Below are positions 17,668 to 26,323 of a stretch of DNA of 64,000 nucleotides, piece after piece. Made by a program: the position numbers and the translations under genes. Under the pieces are notes generated by a model, which worked only from the letters and a program-made list of their open reading frames with translations, was not told where the DNA came from and did no database searches. Numbering within the stretch: position 1 is the first letter of the stretch; each line of letters opens with the position of its first letter. Where the stretch lies: positions 1-64,000 of the forward strand of contig NZ_AOCN01000028.1 in NCBI RefSeq assembly GCF_000350525.1, in the 5' to 3' direction. The stretch comes from Leucobacter salsicius M1-8. Lineage in GTDB: Bacteria > Actinomycetota > Actinomycetes > Actinomycetales > Microbacteriaceae.

Positions 17668-18701
17668 GCGGCCCTCCGAAGCAGCAGGGTGACGAACACG
17701 ATGGCGCCCACGAGCCCGAGCACCATCGACACGGGAATCTCAAACGGCATGATGATGAGCCTGCCGATGAGGTCACACGTGACGACGAGCGCGACCCCAC
17801 CGAGGCACACCCAGGGCAGGTTTGACCGCACATTGTCGCCGCGGATCATCGACACGATGTTGGGCACCACAAGCCCCAGAAACGGCAGAAATCCGACGGC
17901 GACGGTGGTCACCCCAGCGGCGATGGCGACGAGGCCGGTGCCCAAAAACAGCACCGCCTCATAGTTCAGTCCCACACTCGTGGCGACGTCTTTTCCGAGG
18001 CCCGCGACCGTAATACGGTCGGCGAGCACGAACACGAGCACGGTGACGATTCCCACAATCCAGAGCACCTCGTAGCGGCCGCGCACCACCGCAGTGAAGC
18101 TGCCCATAAACCAGGTGGCGAGCATCTGCAGCAGGTTGTACTGTGCGGCGAGGAACGTCGTGACGGCACTCACCACGGCGCCAAGCATGATGCCCACGAG
18201 CGGCACGATGAGCGTGGTGCGAATCACGATGCGGCGCAGGATCAGCATGAAGAGCATGACCCCCACGAACGCCGAGATACTCGAAACGATCATGCGGGTG
18301 ACCATGCTTGCGTCGGGTACGAGCAGCACGGTGACGAGCAGACCCAGCGCGGCCCACTCGGTGGTGCCCGAGGTGGTCGCGTCCACAAAACGGTTCTGCG
18401 TGAGCATCTGCATCACGAGCCCGCTCGTAGCCATCGCGGCGCCCGCCAGCACGAGGGCGATGGTGCGCGGCACCCGGGTAATCCAAAACATCTCGGAGCC
18501 GAACTCCTGACCAGTGATGTCATACACGCCCACGGCGAGAGAGGCCGCGAGCAGGCCCAGCACCGCGACGGCAGCGATGATGAGCGCCCAGGGCTTCCGG
18601 GTCGTCCACAGGCTCAGGGGTCGCGAAGCGGGGCGCTCCTCCGGTTCGGAGGGCGCCCCGCTTGTTCGGCCCGTGCGATTCAGGCCTGGGTTGATGCTCA
18701 T
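17664..18701 (-). CDS. Iron-siderophore ABC transporter permease (FecCD family)
   Basis: 345 residues. A polar N-terminal tail (about 40 residues) is followed by about nine membrane segments. FecCD features are MQMLTQNRFVDATTSGTTEWAALG, the coupling segment VAGLGKDVATSVGLNYE, and VGFLPFLGLVVPNIVSMIRGD near the C-terminus. It pairs with the neighbouring permease to form a heterodimeric channel. The motif style again resembles the YclN/CeuB side of the family. The ATG at 18701 overlaps the stop of the binding-protein gene. Confidence 0.92.
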   Translation of the reverse strand: MSINPGLNRTGRTSGAPSEPEERPASRPLSLWTTRKPWALIIAAVAVLGLLAASLAVGVYDITGQEFGSEMFWITRVPRTIALVLAGAAMATSGLVMQMLTQNRFVDATTSGTTEWAALGLLVTVLLVPDASMVTRMIVSSISAFVGVMLFMLILRRIVIRTTLIVPLVGIMLGAVVSAVTTFLAAQYNLLQMLATWFMGSFTAVVRGRYEVLWIVGIVTVLVFVLADRITVAGLGKDVATSVGLNYEAVLFLGTGLVAIAAGVTTVAVGFLPFLGLVVPNIVSMIRGDNVRSNLPWVCLGGVALVVTCDLIGRLIIMPFEIPVSMVLGLVGAIVFVTLLLRRAA

Positions 18702-19741
18702 GCCGCGGCGAATGCCTCCGAGATTTGGTTGAACAGGGCGGTGTAGGCCTGAATGCCCTCGGTGAGGTAGAAGTTGGAGTCAAGCACGACAACACGATCG
18801 TTCGTGACCGCGGGCACCTGCTTCAGCGCTTCTGCGTTGCGAATGAGCTCGTTCGCGGGGGCCGACCCGGCCTCGCGGTCCTCGGGCGCAAACGCCGCAT
18901 CGCGGTCAAGCGCGAAGATCCACTCGGGGTTCGAGTCGGCGATGGCCTCGACCGAGATGTCGTCACCCTGGTGGTCACTGGTCGCACCTTCCACTTCGAG
19001 TGCCGGTGTCAGGTCCAGGGCCCCGAAGACCGGACCAAGCGCGCGCCCGACGCCGGGGGCGATGTAACCGATCTGCCCCGCGGAGGTGTTGACCGCCATC
19101 ACGGTCTCCCCCGCCGGGTAGTTTGCCTGGGCGTCAGCAATAGCCGTGTCGAGTTCGCTATTGAGCTCGGCCGCTTCGTCCTCGTGATCGAAGACCTGTC
19201 CCAGGATCTCGGTCTGGCGCTTGAGCTCTGAGAACTGCTCCTCACCGTCGCGTGGGGCGATCTCAATCACCACGGCGTCGGGGTTCTGCTTCTTGATCTC
19301 GGCGTAGTGGTCGCCAAAGCGGTAGCCCCCGATGATCAGATCGGGCTCGGCCGCGACGATCATTTCGAGGTTGGGTTCGCGATGGTTGCCCACATCAAGC
19401 ACGGACTCGTCCTCGGTGTAACCGGGCCACGCCGACCCCATCACCCCCTTGGGGGCCGCCACCAGTTCGATACCCCACTCGCTGAGCGTGTCAAAGGCGG
19501 TGTTATCGAGGGCGACCACCCGCTCGGGTGCAACGGGCACCTCGACCTCACCGTGGTTGTCGGTGATCGTAACCGTGCTGGCCGCGGTGTTGTTCGCGGG
19601 CTGCTCGGCTGCTGAAGCGTCACCTGCGCCGCCGGGAGAGCACGCAGCGAGGCTCGCGGTGAGGAGCAGGGCAGTGCTCATTGCCAACGCGAGACGGGGC
19701 GTACGAGGCGCACTGGCAATACGGTGTGAACGGAATGTCAC
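18698..19741 (-). CDS. Siderophore-binding lipoprotein (substrate-binding protein)
   Basis: 347 residues from GTG 19741, preceded by AAAGGAGC. The signal peptide ends at a lipobox, LAAC, so it is a lipoprotein held on the outer face of the membrane. The mature part is the two-lobed helical-backbone fold (VTITDNHGEVEVPVAPERVVALD; EPDLIIGGYRFGD; TNDRVVVLDSNFYL). It delivers ferric siderophore to the FecCD permeases encoded downstream. No siderophore biosynthesis gene lies in the window, so the ligand may be a xenosiderophore or be made elsewhere. Iron control is suggested by the box upstream. Confidence 0.92.
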   Translation of the reverse strand: MTFRSHRIASAPRTPRLALAMSTALLLTASLAACSPGGAGDASAAEQPANNTAASTVTITDNHGEVEVPVAPERVVALDNTAFDTLSEWGIELVAAPKGVMGSAWPGYTEDESVLDVGNHREPNLEMIVAAEPDLIIGGYRFGDHYAEIKKQNPDAVVIEIAPRDGEEQFSELKRQTEILGQVFDHEDEAAELNSELDTAIADAQANYPAGETVMAVNTSAGQIGYIAPGVGRALGPVFGALDLTPALEVEGATSDHQGDDISVEAIADSNPEWIFALDRDAAFAPEDREAGSAPANELIRNAEALKQVPAVTNDRVVVLDSNFYLTEGIQAYTALFNQISEAFAAA

Positions 19742-19778
19742 GATAGGGGCTCCTTTGGGTCGATCAGTGAACTAGAAG

Positions 19779-19796
19779 TTAGCCTAGCCTTACTAA
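19779..19796 (-). promoter_or_regulatory. DtxR/IdeR-like iron box
   Basis: TTAGCCTAGCCTTACTAA on the plus strand, 38 bp upstream of the siderophore-binding lipoprotein start. By eye it matches the 19-bp DtxR/IdeR consensus (TTAGGTTAGCCTAACCTAA type) at about 13 positions, including the core TAGCCT. Its location before an iron-uptake operon supports the call; binding is inferred. Confidence 0.6.
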
Positions 19797-19919
19797 CATC
19801 AGATGTTCAAACTGGGCGACAAAATTCCCGATCAGGGCACAGGTCACTCCAGCCCCCGAAAACACAGCATGGGCGAACGCGGGAACCTTCCCACTCCGCC
19901 CACGCGTCAACACATGCGA

Positions 19920-20243
19920 CTACTCGTCGAGCGCGAGCTCCTGCGGCAGTGCGAACTCGCGCGCCGAAAGCTCCTCGACGTTCACATCCTTGAAAGTCAG
20001 CACGCGCACCGACTTCACAAAGCGATCCGAGCGATACACATCCCAGACCCACACGTCGCTCATTGTGAGCTCAAAGTAGAAATCGCTCCCGGCGTCCTGG
20101 CGCTGCAGGTCAACCTCGTTGGCCAGGTAAAAGCGGCGCTCAGTCTCCACCACGTAACGAAACTGGCTGGCAATATCGCGGTATTCGCGAAAGAGCGACA
20201 GCTCAGCGTCACGTTCGTAATCGTCTAGCTCATCCTCGTTCAT
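19920..20243 (-). CDS. DUF2469 family protein
   Basis: A 107-residue protein beginning MNEDELDDYERDAELSLF, the typical start of this actinobacterial family, followed by REYRDIASQFRYVVETERR and a WVWDVYRSDRFVKSV segment. An ATG at 20252 is an alternative start. The family is small, acidic and of unknown function. In many actinobacteria it lies between rnhB and yraN. Here rnhB is not in the window and the siderophore operon separates it from yraN. Its promoter region is shared with the SOS-controlled imuA' gene on the other strand. Confidence 0.88.
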   Translation of the reverse strand: MNEDELDDYERDAELSLFREYRDIASQFRYVVETERRFYLANEVDLQRQDAGSDFYFELTMSDVWVWDVYRSDRFVKSVRVLTFKDVNVEELSAREFALPQELALDE

Positions 20244-20323
20244 CCTCACCATCCTACGCTCTCTTGCGCGCACTGGCGGGGCCGCGCGCAACCAGCCACG
20301 CGAGCCGCCTCGCGAGATTGACT

Positions 20324-20345
20324 TATTCGAATATATGTTCGAATA
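20324..20345 (+). promoter_or_regulatory. LexA (SOS) box of the imuA'-imuB-dnaE2 operon
   Basis: A perfect inverted repeat, TATTCGAA-N6-TTCGAATA. Its 16-bp core TCGAATATATGTTCGA differs from TCGAAC-N4-GTTCGA at one half-site position. A possible -10 (GAATAT, 20341-20346) overlaps the box and lies 6 nt before the ATG at 20353, so LexA would occlude the promoter. LexA control of the imuA'-imuB-dnaE2 mutasome is established in mycobacteria. Confidence 0.8.
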
Positions 20346-20352
20346 TTGCTGC

Positions 20353-20976
20353 ATGGTCTCCCCCACCGTTCACTCGCTGCAGCAGCGCATCTCGCAGATG
20401 CAGCCCATGCGGCTGCCCGAACGGAAGCTCCCTACCCACCCGGAGCTACGACGACTCTTACCCGGGGCCGCTATCCACGCCGGAACGGCCTATTCGGTCC
20501 ACGGCTCGTGGCAACTCGCGCTCGCGTTTCTCGCGGAGGCGTCAAGCGCTGGCGAGTGGTGCGGCGTGATCGGATGCCCCGCGTTCGGCGCGGAATCCGC
20601 TGCCGCCCTGGGCATCGCCCTCGATCGCTGCGTACTGATTCCCAACCCCGGGGCTGATGCCGCGGCCCTCGCCGGAACACTCAGCGAGGCGCTCACCGTC
20701 ACACTGCTCCACACTCCAGCGCAGACCCCCGCCGGCGTCGCCGAGCGCATCGCCGCGCGGCTCCGAGAGCACGGCTCAGCCCTCGTGGTGACCAGCGCCT
20801 GGCCGGGCACGGCCGCCTCCCTCAGCGTGACCGAATCCCGCTGGGAGGGGCTCGAACGAGGCTTCGGCAGTCTTGAAGCCCGTGAGCTCACCGTCGCTAC
20901 CCGTAGCAGCCGCGGCACCACCCGGCACGCTCTGCGCTTCTCAGGCGGCACCCTCACCACGGCGAAGCGACCATGA
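20353..20976 (+). CDS. imuA': ImuA'-like SOS mutasome protein
   Basis: A 207-residue protein. I chose ATG 20353 (MVSPTVHSLQQRISQMQ) because the upstream in-frame ATG at 20335 lies inside the LexA palindrome and a -10 hexamer sits 6 nt before 20353. The region resembles a shortened, degenerate RecA/SulA-like core: SVHGSWQLALAFLAEAS, GVIGCPAFG, and a C-terminal RHALRFSGGTL. There is no intact Walker A. Its stop overlaps the imuB ATG (ATGA). Together with imuB and dnaE2 it identifies the damage-inducible mutasome. Confidence 0.85.
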   Translation: MVSPTVHSLQQRISQMQPMRLPERKLPTHPELRRLLPGAAIHAGTAYSVHGSWQLALAFLAEASSAGEWCGVIGCPAFGAESAAALGIALDRCVLIPNPGADAAALAGTLSEALTVTLLHTPAQTPAGVAERIAARLREHGSALVVTSAWPGTAASLSVTESRWEGLERGFGSLEARELTVATRSSRGTTRHALRFSGGTLTTAKRP

Positions 20977-22643
20977 CTGTCGCCCTGCAGGCGGTGAGCT
21001 CGGCCCCCCACGGCTCCGACGCCAATTCCCGTGCCGAACGCGTGATGGTGCTCTGGGTTCCCGATTGGCCCGTGCACGCCCTCCGCGGCACGCTCCGTGA
21101 CGCAGAGGCGCACACCGCCCCGCTCGCGCTCGTGGCAAACCATCGCATCGTGGCCTGCTGTTCACGGGCGCGCGAGGCCGGAGTGCGCGCGGGCATGCGC
21201 GAGCGCGACGCCCAGGCGGTCTGTCCCGCGCTCGAGCTGCATCCGCACGATCCGGATCGCGACGCGCGCAGCTTCGCCCCCGTCATCGGCGCGCTTGAGG
21301 AGGTCGTGGCGGGTGTGGAGGCCCGGCGCCCGGGCCTCGCTGCGCTGCGAGCGCGGGGCCCCGCACGCTATTACGGCGGCGAGGAGCCCGCCGCCCAGGC
21401 GATACTCGGCACCCTCCGGGCGCTCGGGTTTTCCGACGCCCGTATTGGCATTTCCGACGGGCTCTTTGCGGCGGAGCAGGCCGCCCGCGCCACCGGCACC
21501 ACCGGGACAGCCGGGGCGACCAGCGTCACCTCCGTTCCGGTAGGGACGGCCAGGGCCTTTCTCGCGCCGCTGCCGATTACGCGCGCCGCCAGCGGGCCAC
21601 TCGCGGCCACCCTGCAGGGGCTCGGCATCCACACTCTCGGAGCGTTCGCGACGCTCCCCGAGGATGCGGTGCGGCAACGGTTCGGCGGCGAAGGTCTCAC
21701 CGTACACCGCCGCGCAACGGCGGCAGGCCCCCAGCACGGCTCCGAGGTGCGCCCCCGCACACCGCAGCGCGACTTCGCGGTCGAGGCGGAGTTTGAGCCG
21801 CCGATCGACGCGAGCGCCACGCTTGCCGAGGCGGCAGAGAGCACCGTTTCCCGGTTCTTCGCCGCGCTCGCCGAGACCACCCTCATTTGTACGGGACTAC
21901 GCCTCGAACTCACCGACGATCTCGGCATTCGCCACGAACGCACCTGGTCGCATCCCACCCGATTCACCCGGGAGGACGTGCTCGATCGCGTGCAGTGGCA
22001 GGCCGAGTCGGGGACGCTGGGCGGCACGGGCCCCAGCGAGGAACGCGGGGGTGCGGGCATTGCGAAGCTCCGGATCACGCCGACGCATACCGACCGTGCG
22101 CACGAGGCAGGCTTGTGGGGCGCAGAGCCCGACGAGCGCGTGCGCCACCATTTGCGCGGCATTCAGGTGTCGCGCGGCCGCGACAGCATCGGTACCGCTG
22201 CGCTGCGCGGGGGGCGGCTCTCAGCCGACCGGCAGCAGTTTGCCCCGTGGGGGTCAGCCGCGCCAGCCGCCACGCGACCCGCCGGGTTACCCTGGCCCGG
22301 CGCCGCCCCCGCCCCGAGTCTCGTGTTCTCGCCGCCCCTGCCCGCCGCGCTCGTCGACGCGGCGGGCAGCCCGGTGCGTGTTGACTCGGAGGACCTCTTC
22401 GAGGAGGCCCCGGCCCGGCTGAGCGTGCGTCCGCCGGATGCCGCAGCCGAAACTCCACTCTCCCCCTCGGCTCTGCCGCGCGCGGCGGCCGTCGCCTCGT
22501 GGTCTGCCCCGTGGCCGTTGCGGGAGCGGTGGTGGGCGGGGGCCCCGCCTCGGGTCCGACTCCAGGTGGTGCTCGAAACGGGTGACGCCTGGCTGCTCAT
22601 CCACGACACCGGACGCTGGTTTGCCGAGGGCAAATACGACTAG
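20973..22643 (+). CDS. imuB: ImuB, inactive Y-family polymerase-like mutasome protein
   Basis: ImuB bridges the beta clamp and DnaE2 for translesion synthesis. Of 556 residues, the N-terminus MVLWVPDWPVHALRGTL replaces the acidic DxD of active Y-family enzymes, as expected for ImuB. CSRAREAGVRAGMRERDAQAVCPAL and the GISDGLFAAEQAA segment are family hallmarks. A QQFAPWG segment (residues 421-427) is the likely counterpart of the clamp-binding QLPLWG motif, but is diverged. The C-terminal 130 residues are Pro/Ala-rich and then fold again (WWAGAPPRVRLQVVLETGDAWLL). It is coupled by ATGA overlap to imuA'. Confidence 0.92.
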   Translation: MTVALQAVSSAPHGSDANSRAERVMVLWVPDWPVHALRGTLRDAEAHTAPLALVANHRIVACCSRAREAGVRAGMRERDAQAVCPALELHPHDPDRDARSFAPVIGALEEVVAGVEARRPGLAALRARGPARYYGGEEPAAQAILGTLRALGFSDARIGISDGLFAAEQAARATGTTGTAGATSVTSVPVGTARAFLAPLPITRAASGPLAATLQGLGIHTLGAFATLPEDAVRQRFGGEGLTVHRRATAAGPQHGSEVRPRTPQRDFAVEAEFEPPIDASATLAEAAESTVSRFFAALAETTLICTGLRLELTDDLGIRHERTWSHPTRFTREDVLDRVQWQAESGTLGGTGPSEERGGAGIAKLRITPTHTDRAHEAGLWGAEPDERVRHHLRGIQVSRGRDSIGTAALRGGRLSADRQQFAPWGSAAPAATRPAGLPWPGAAPAPSLVFSPPLPAALVDAAGSPVRVDSEDLFEEAPARLSVRPPDAAAETPLSPSALPRAAAVASWSAPWPLRERWWAGAPPRVRLQVVLETGDAWLLIHDTGRWFAEGKYD

Positions 22644-22758
22644 CGGCTCTGCCTCTAACCGCTGCCACCAATTTCTGCCACCAACTTGTGCCACCGGATC
22701 CAGCCACCGGATCCAGCCACCGCACTACCCCAGTTCCAGCTGTCGAAGGGAGGGGACC

Positions 22759-25700
22759 ATGGGATGGAACAACCCGCCGCTGTCGTGGCAGGAGTTCGAG
22801 CGCACGCTCTCGAGCCGCCCGGGGCCTCCGAACTCAGGTACACCGGGCGACGGCCACACGAACATCGGCAGCACGAGCACCGACGCCCCGCACCCGGCCA
22901 CGCCAGCCACCCCGTCGCGCCCCGAAGCGCCGGCGGTCCCCTACGCCGAACTGCACGCGCACTCGAGTTTCAGTTTTCTCGACGGCGCCACTGGCCCCCG
23001 CGGCCTCGTGGAGGAGGCCACCCGGCTCGGGCTGACGGGTCTCGCGATCACCGACCACAACGGGCTCTACGGTGCCGCGAACTTCGCGGAGGAGGCCCAG
23101 CTCGCCGCGCGCACCGCGAACGTCTCAGGCGCAGCAACCGTCAACAACACTCCCCTGCTTACTGTCTACGGCGCAGAGCTCTCGATCGGGCTCAGCTCCC
23201 CGCAACTGGGGGTCGCGGACCCGGAGGGCACCCACCTGCTCGTGCTCGCCCGCGGCACGGCCGGGTACCACCGCCTCGCCGCCGCCATCACCGAGGGGCA
23301 GCTTGCGGGCGGCGAAAAGGGTCGCCCGCTCTACGACATCGAGCAGCTCGCCGACGCCGCGGAGGGCGACTGGGTGGTCCTGACCGGCTGCCGTAAGGGT
23401 GCCGTGCGACGGGCGCTCGACGGCACTGCTGCTGGAACGGTTGCCGGCACCGGCCGGTCCGACCGTGAGGCCCATGCCACCCGCGAGCTCCAGTCGCTGA
23501 GCGATCTGTTTGGTCCAGACAACGTCTATGTTGAGCTCACGCACCACGGGCACCCCGGTGACGACGCCAGCAATCTGGCGCTCGCCTCCCTGGCGGCCCA
23601 GCAGGGCCTCCCCACGATCGCAACGGGCGGTGTGCACTACGCGACCGGCGCCGAGGCCCCCCTCGCCGAGGCCCTCGCCGCGGTGCGCGCCCGGCGCAGC
23701 CTCACCGAGATGGACCCGTACCTCGCCGCGACGGGGGCGGCGAGGCTCCGATCCGGCGCAGCGATGGCGCGCAGATTCGCACGGTTCCCGGGCGCCGTTT
23801 CCCGCACCGTGCCGCTCGCCCGCGAGCTCGCATTCTCGCTGCGCGCGGCGACCCCGAAGTTGCCGAAGCTCGAGGTGCCCGAGGGGCACACGCAGATGAG
23901 CTGGCTCAGGAGGCTCACGTGGGAGGGCGCCGAGCGGCGCTACGGCGAGCTCTCGCGCAGCACGCGGGAGCGCCTCGAACGCGAACTCGAGGTCATCGAG
24001 GCGAAGGATTTTCCCGGCTATTTTCTGATCGTGCACGACATCGTGCAGTTCGCGAAGGGCCGCGGCATCCTGTGCCAGGGCCGGGGATCGGCTGCGAATT
24101 CGGCCGTCTGCTACGTGCTGGGCATCACCGCCGTCGACTCGATCCTCTACGATCTGCCGTTCGAACGGTTCCTCTCGAGTATGCGCGACGAAGAGCCCGA
24201 TATCGACGTCGACTTCGATGCGGGCCGCCGCGAAGAGGCGATCCAGTACGTCTACCGGCGCTACGGTCGCAGAAACGCCGCCCAGGTCGCGAACGTCATC
24301 AGCTACCGCCCCAAGGCCGCGATCAGGGACGCGGCAAAGGCCCTCGGCTACAGCGCGGGGCAGCAGCTCGCTTGGGCGCGCCAGGTCGAACGACGGGGCG
24401 CAATCGAGAACGGCCAGATTCCACCGCAGGTGCGCGACCTCGCGACGCAGATGCTCAAGCTGCCGCGCCACCTGGGCATCCACTCGGGCGGCATGGTGCT
24501 CACCGAGCGCCCGGTCGGAGAAGTATGCCCCATCGAGCATGCGCGCATGGAGGGCCGCACCGTGCTGCAGTGGGACAAGGAGTCGTGCGCATGGATGGGG
24601 CTCGTGAAGTTCGACCTTCTGGGCCTCGGCATGCTCAGCGCCCTGCAGCAGGCCATGGATCTCGTCGCCGAGCACACGGGTGTGCGGTGGGAAATGAGCA
24701 CGATCCCCAAGGAGGAGCCGGGCGTCTACGACATGCTGTGCCACGCCGACGCGATCGGCGTGTTTCAGGTGGAGAGCCGCGCGCAACTCAACACGCTGCC
24801 CAGGCTCAGGCCCCGCAGCTTCTACGACCTCGTGATCGAGATCGCGCTGATTCGCCCGGGGCCCATTCAGGGCGGTGCCATTCACCCCTATCTCAGACGC
24901 CGCGGCGGCGAGGAGCCCGTCACGTACCCGCACCCCGCGCTCGAACCCGTACTGAAGCGCACCCTGGGCGTGCCACTGTTTCAGGAGCAACTGATGCAGA
25001 TGGCGATGGCCGTGGGCGGCTGCAGCGCCGAGGACGCCGACCTGCTGCGCCGCTCGATGGGCTCGAAACGCGGAGAGGAGCACGTCGTCACCCTGCGCGA
25101 AAAGCTGTTCACCGGCATGCGCGCGAACGGCCTCACGCAGGAGGACGCGCAGCGCATCTACGACCAGATCGAGGCGTTCGCGAGCTTCGGCTTCGCCGAG
25201 AGCCACTCGATCAGCTTCGCGCTGCTCGTCTATGTGAGCGCATGGTTCAAGCTGCACTACCCCGGCGCGTTTCTCGCGTCGCTGCTCAACGCGCAACCGA
25301 TGGGCTTCTACGCGCCCCGCACGCTCGTCGAGGACGCCCGTCGGCACGGCGTGGCGGTGCTGCCCGCCGACGTGCAGACTTCGGGGGTCGACACGGGGCT
25401 CGAACCGCTGGAGGGCACGGGCTCGGGTGCATCTGCCCCCGACTGCACCGCGGCCAGCGGGGCAACCTCGGGTGGCAGGCCCACCACAGGCCCTGACTCC
25501 GCCCCCGACCCCGCTCCCGTACCGCCGTTCGACCCTGCCGCCCCCGACACGAGCGGAGCGCACCGCCTCGACCGGGGCTTCGCGGTGCGGCTCGGGCTCA
25601 CGGGCGTGCGCGGCATCGAACGCGCGGCCGCGGAGCGCGTCGTGGCAGCGCGCGAGCGCGGCCCGTTTGCCGGGCTGCCCGACCTGGCCAGGCGAGCAAA

Positions 25701-26280
25701 CCTCGACCGCACCCAGCTCGAGGCGCTGGCCGCGGCGGGTGCGCTCGCGGGGCTCGGACTCGACCGGCGGGCCGCACTGTGGGCGGCTGCCCCGGCTGCC
25801 GAGCACCGCGAGGAGTTTCTGGCGGGCAGCGCGCTCGAGATGCAGCCGCCGCTGCTGCCCGTGTTGAGCCCGGCCGAGCAGAGCGCGCTCGATCTATGGG
25901 CGACGGGCATCACGACGGGTGTGCACCCCATGGCGCATCTGCGCGGCGAGCTCGACCAGCGCCGCATCGTGCGCTCGGATGGGCTGCCGCGGGCGCGCCC
26001 GGGAGCACGCATCACGGTGGCCGGCATCGTGACGCACCGGCAGCGCCCGGCCACCGCCAGCGGGGTCACGTTTATCTCGCTCGAGGACGAGACAGGCACG
26101 GTCAACATCGTCGTGTGGGCGCGGGTGTGGGAGCGCAACCGGCTCGTGGCTCGGTCGTCCCCCGCGCTCGTGGTGCACGGCGTCTACGAGCGCTCCCCCG
26201 AGGGCGTCGGCAATGTGATCGCCGAAACCTTCGAACCGCTCGCATCGCCGGGCGGGGTGAGCTCACGCGACTTTCGGTGA
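22759..26280 (+). CDS. dnaE2: Error-prone DNA polymerase DnaE2
   Basis: DnaE2 performs mutagenic translesion synthesis in the SOS response with ImuA'/ImuB. I chose ATG 22759 (MGWNNPPLSWQEFERTLS) behind GGGAGGGG, giving 1173 residues. The PHP domain starts YAELHAHSSFSFLDG. The C-family polymerase core has GQGSAANSAVCY-like GRGSAANSAVCYVLG, catalytic Asp residues in PDIDVDFD, and LGIHSGGMVLT. An Ala/Pro/Asp/Ser-rich insertion (about residues 885-935) precedes the tandem HhH domain. The C-terminal OB fold (ITVAGIVTHRQRP, then FISLEDETGTVNIVVW) is present. A 115-bp gap follows imuB. Confidence 0.96.
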   Translation: MGWNNPPLSWQEFERTLSSRPGPPNSGTPGDGHTNIGSTSTDAPHPATPATPSRPEAPAVPYAELHAHSSFSFLDGATGPRGLVEEATRLGLTGLAITDHNGLYGAANFAEEAQLAARTANVSGAATVNNTPLLTVYGAELSIGLSSPQLGVADPEGTHLLVLARGTAGYHRLAAAITEGQLAGGEKGRPLYDIEQLADAAEGDWVVLTGCRKGAVRRALDGTAAGTVAGTGRSDREAHATRELQSLSDLFGPDNVYVELTHHGHPGDDASNLALASLAAQQGLPTIATGGVHYATGAEAPLAEALAAVRARRSLTEMDPYLAATGAARLRSGAAMARRFARFPGAVSRTVPLARELAFSLRAATPKLPKLEVPEGHTQMSWLRRLTWEGAERRYGELSRSTRERLERELEVIEAKDFPGYFLIVHDIVQFAKGRGILCQGRGSAANSAVCYVLGITAVDSILYDLPFERFLSSMRDEEPDIDVDFDAGRREEAIQYVYRRYGRRNAAQVANVISYRPKAAIRDAAKALGYSAGQQLAWARQVERRGAIENGQIPPQVRDLATQMLKLPRHLGIHSGGMVLTERPVGEVCPIEHARMEGRTVLQWDKESCAWMGLVKFDLLGLGMLSALQQAMDLVAEHTGVRWEMSTIPKEEPGVYDMLCHADAIGVFQVESRAQLNTLPRLRPRSFYDLVIEIALIRPGPIQGGAIHPYLRRRGGEEPVTYPHPALEPVLKRTLGVPLFQEQLMQMAMAVGGCSAEDADLLRRSMGSKRGEEHVVTLREKLFTGMRANGLTQEDAQRIYDQIEAFASFGFAESHSISFALLVYVSAWFKLHYPGAFLASLLNAQPMGFYAPRTLVEDARRHGVAVLPADVQTSGVDTGLEPLEGTGSGASAPDCTAASGATSGGRPTTGPDSAPDPAPVPPFDPAAPDTSGAHRLDRGFAVRLGLTGVRGIERAAAERVVAARERGPFAGLPDLARRANLDRTQLEALAAAGALAGLGLDRRAALWAAAPAAEHREEFLAGSALEMQPPLLPVLSPAEQSALDLWATGITTGVHPMAHLRGELDQRRIVRSDGLPRARPGARITVAGIVTHRQRPATASGVTFISLEDETGTVNIVVWARVWERNRLVARSSPALVVHGVYERSPEGVGNVIAETFEPLASPGGVSSRDFR

Positions 26281-26311
26281 GCCTGTGGCACCCCGGCCGG
26301 GCGCACGCAGA

Positions 26312-26317
26312 TACACT
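26312..26317 (+). promoter_or_regulatory. -10 hexamer of pncB (leaderless)
   Basis: TACACT, 6 nt before the GTG start at 26324. No ribosome-binding site is visible, so transcription probably starts at the start codon. Confidence 0.5.
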
Positions 26318-26323
26318 GGCCAG

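Noticed and set aside
22644-22758. Short direct repeats (CCGGATCCAGCCA twice, TGCCACCAA-like units) between imuB and dnaE2
   Set aside because: Too short and degenerate for a mobile element or regulatory array; probably simple sequence.
23125-25806. A minus-strand frame of 893 codons across dnaE2
   Set aside because: It lies wholly antisense to dnaE2, whose protein shows all polymerase motifs; the antisense protein has no recognisable domain.
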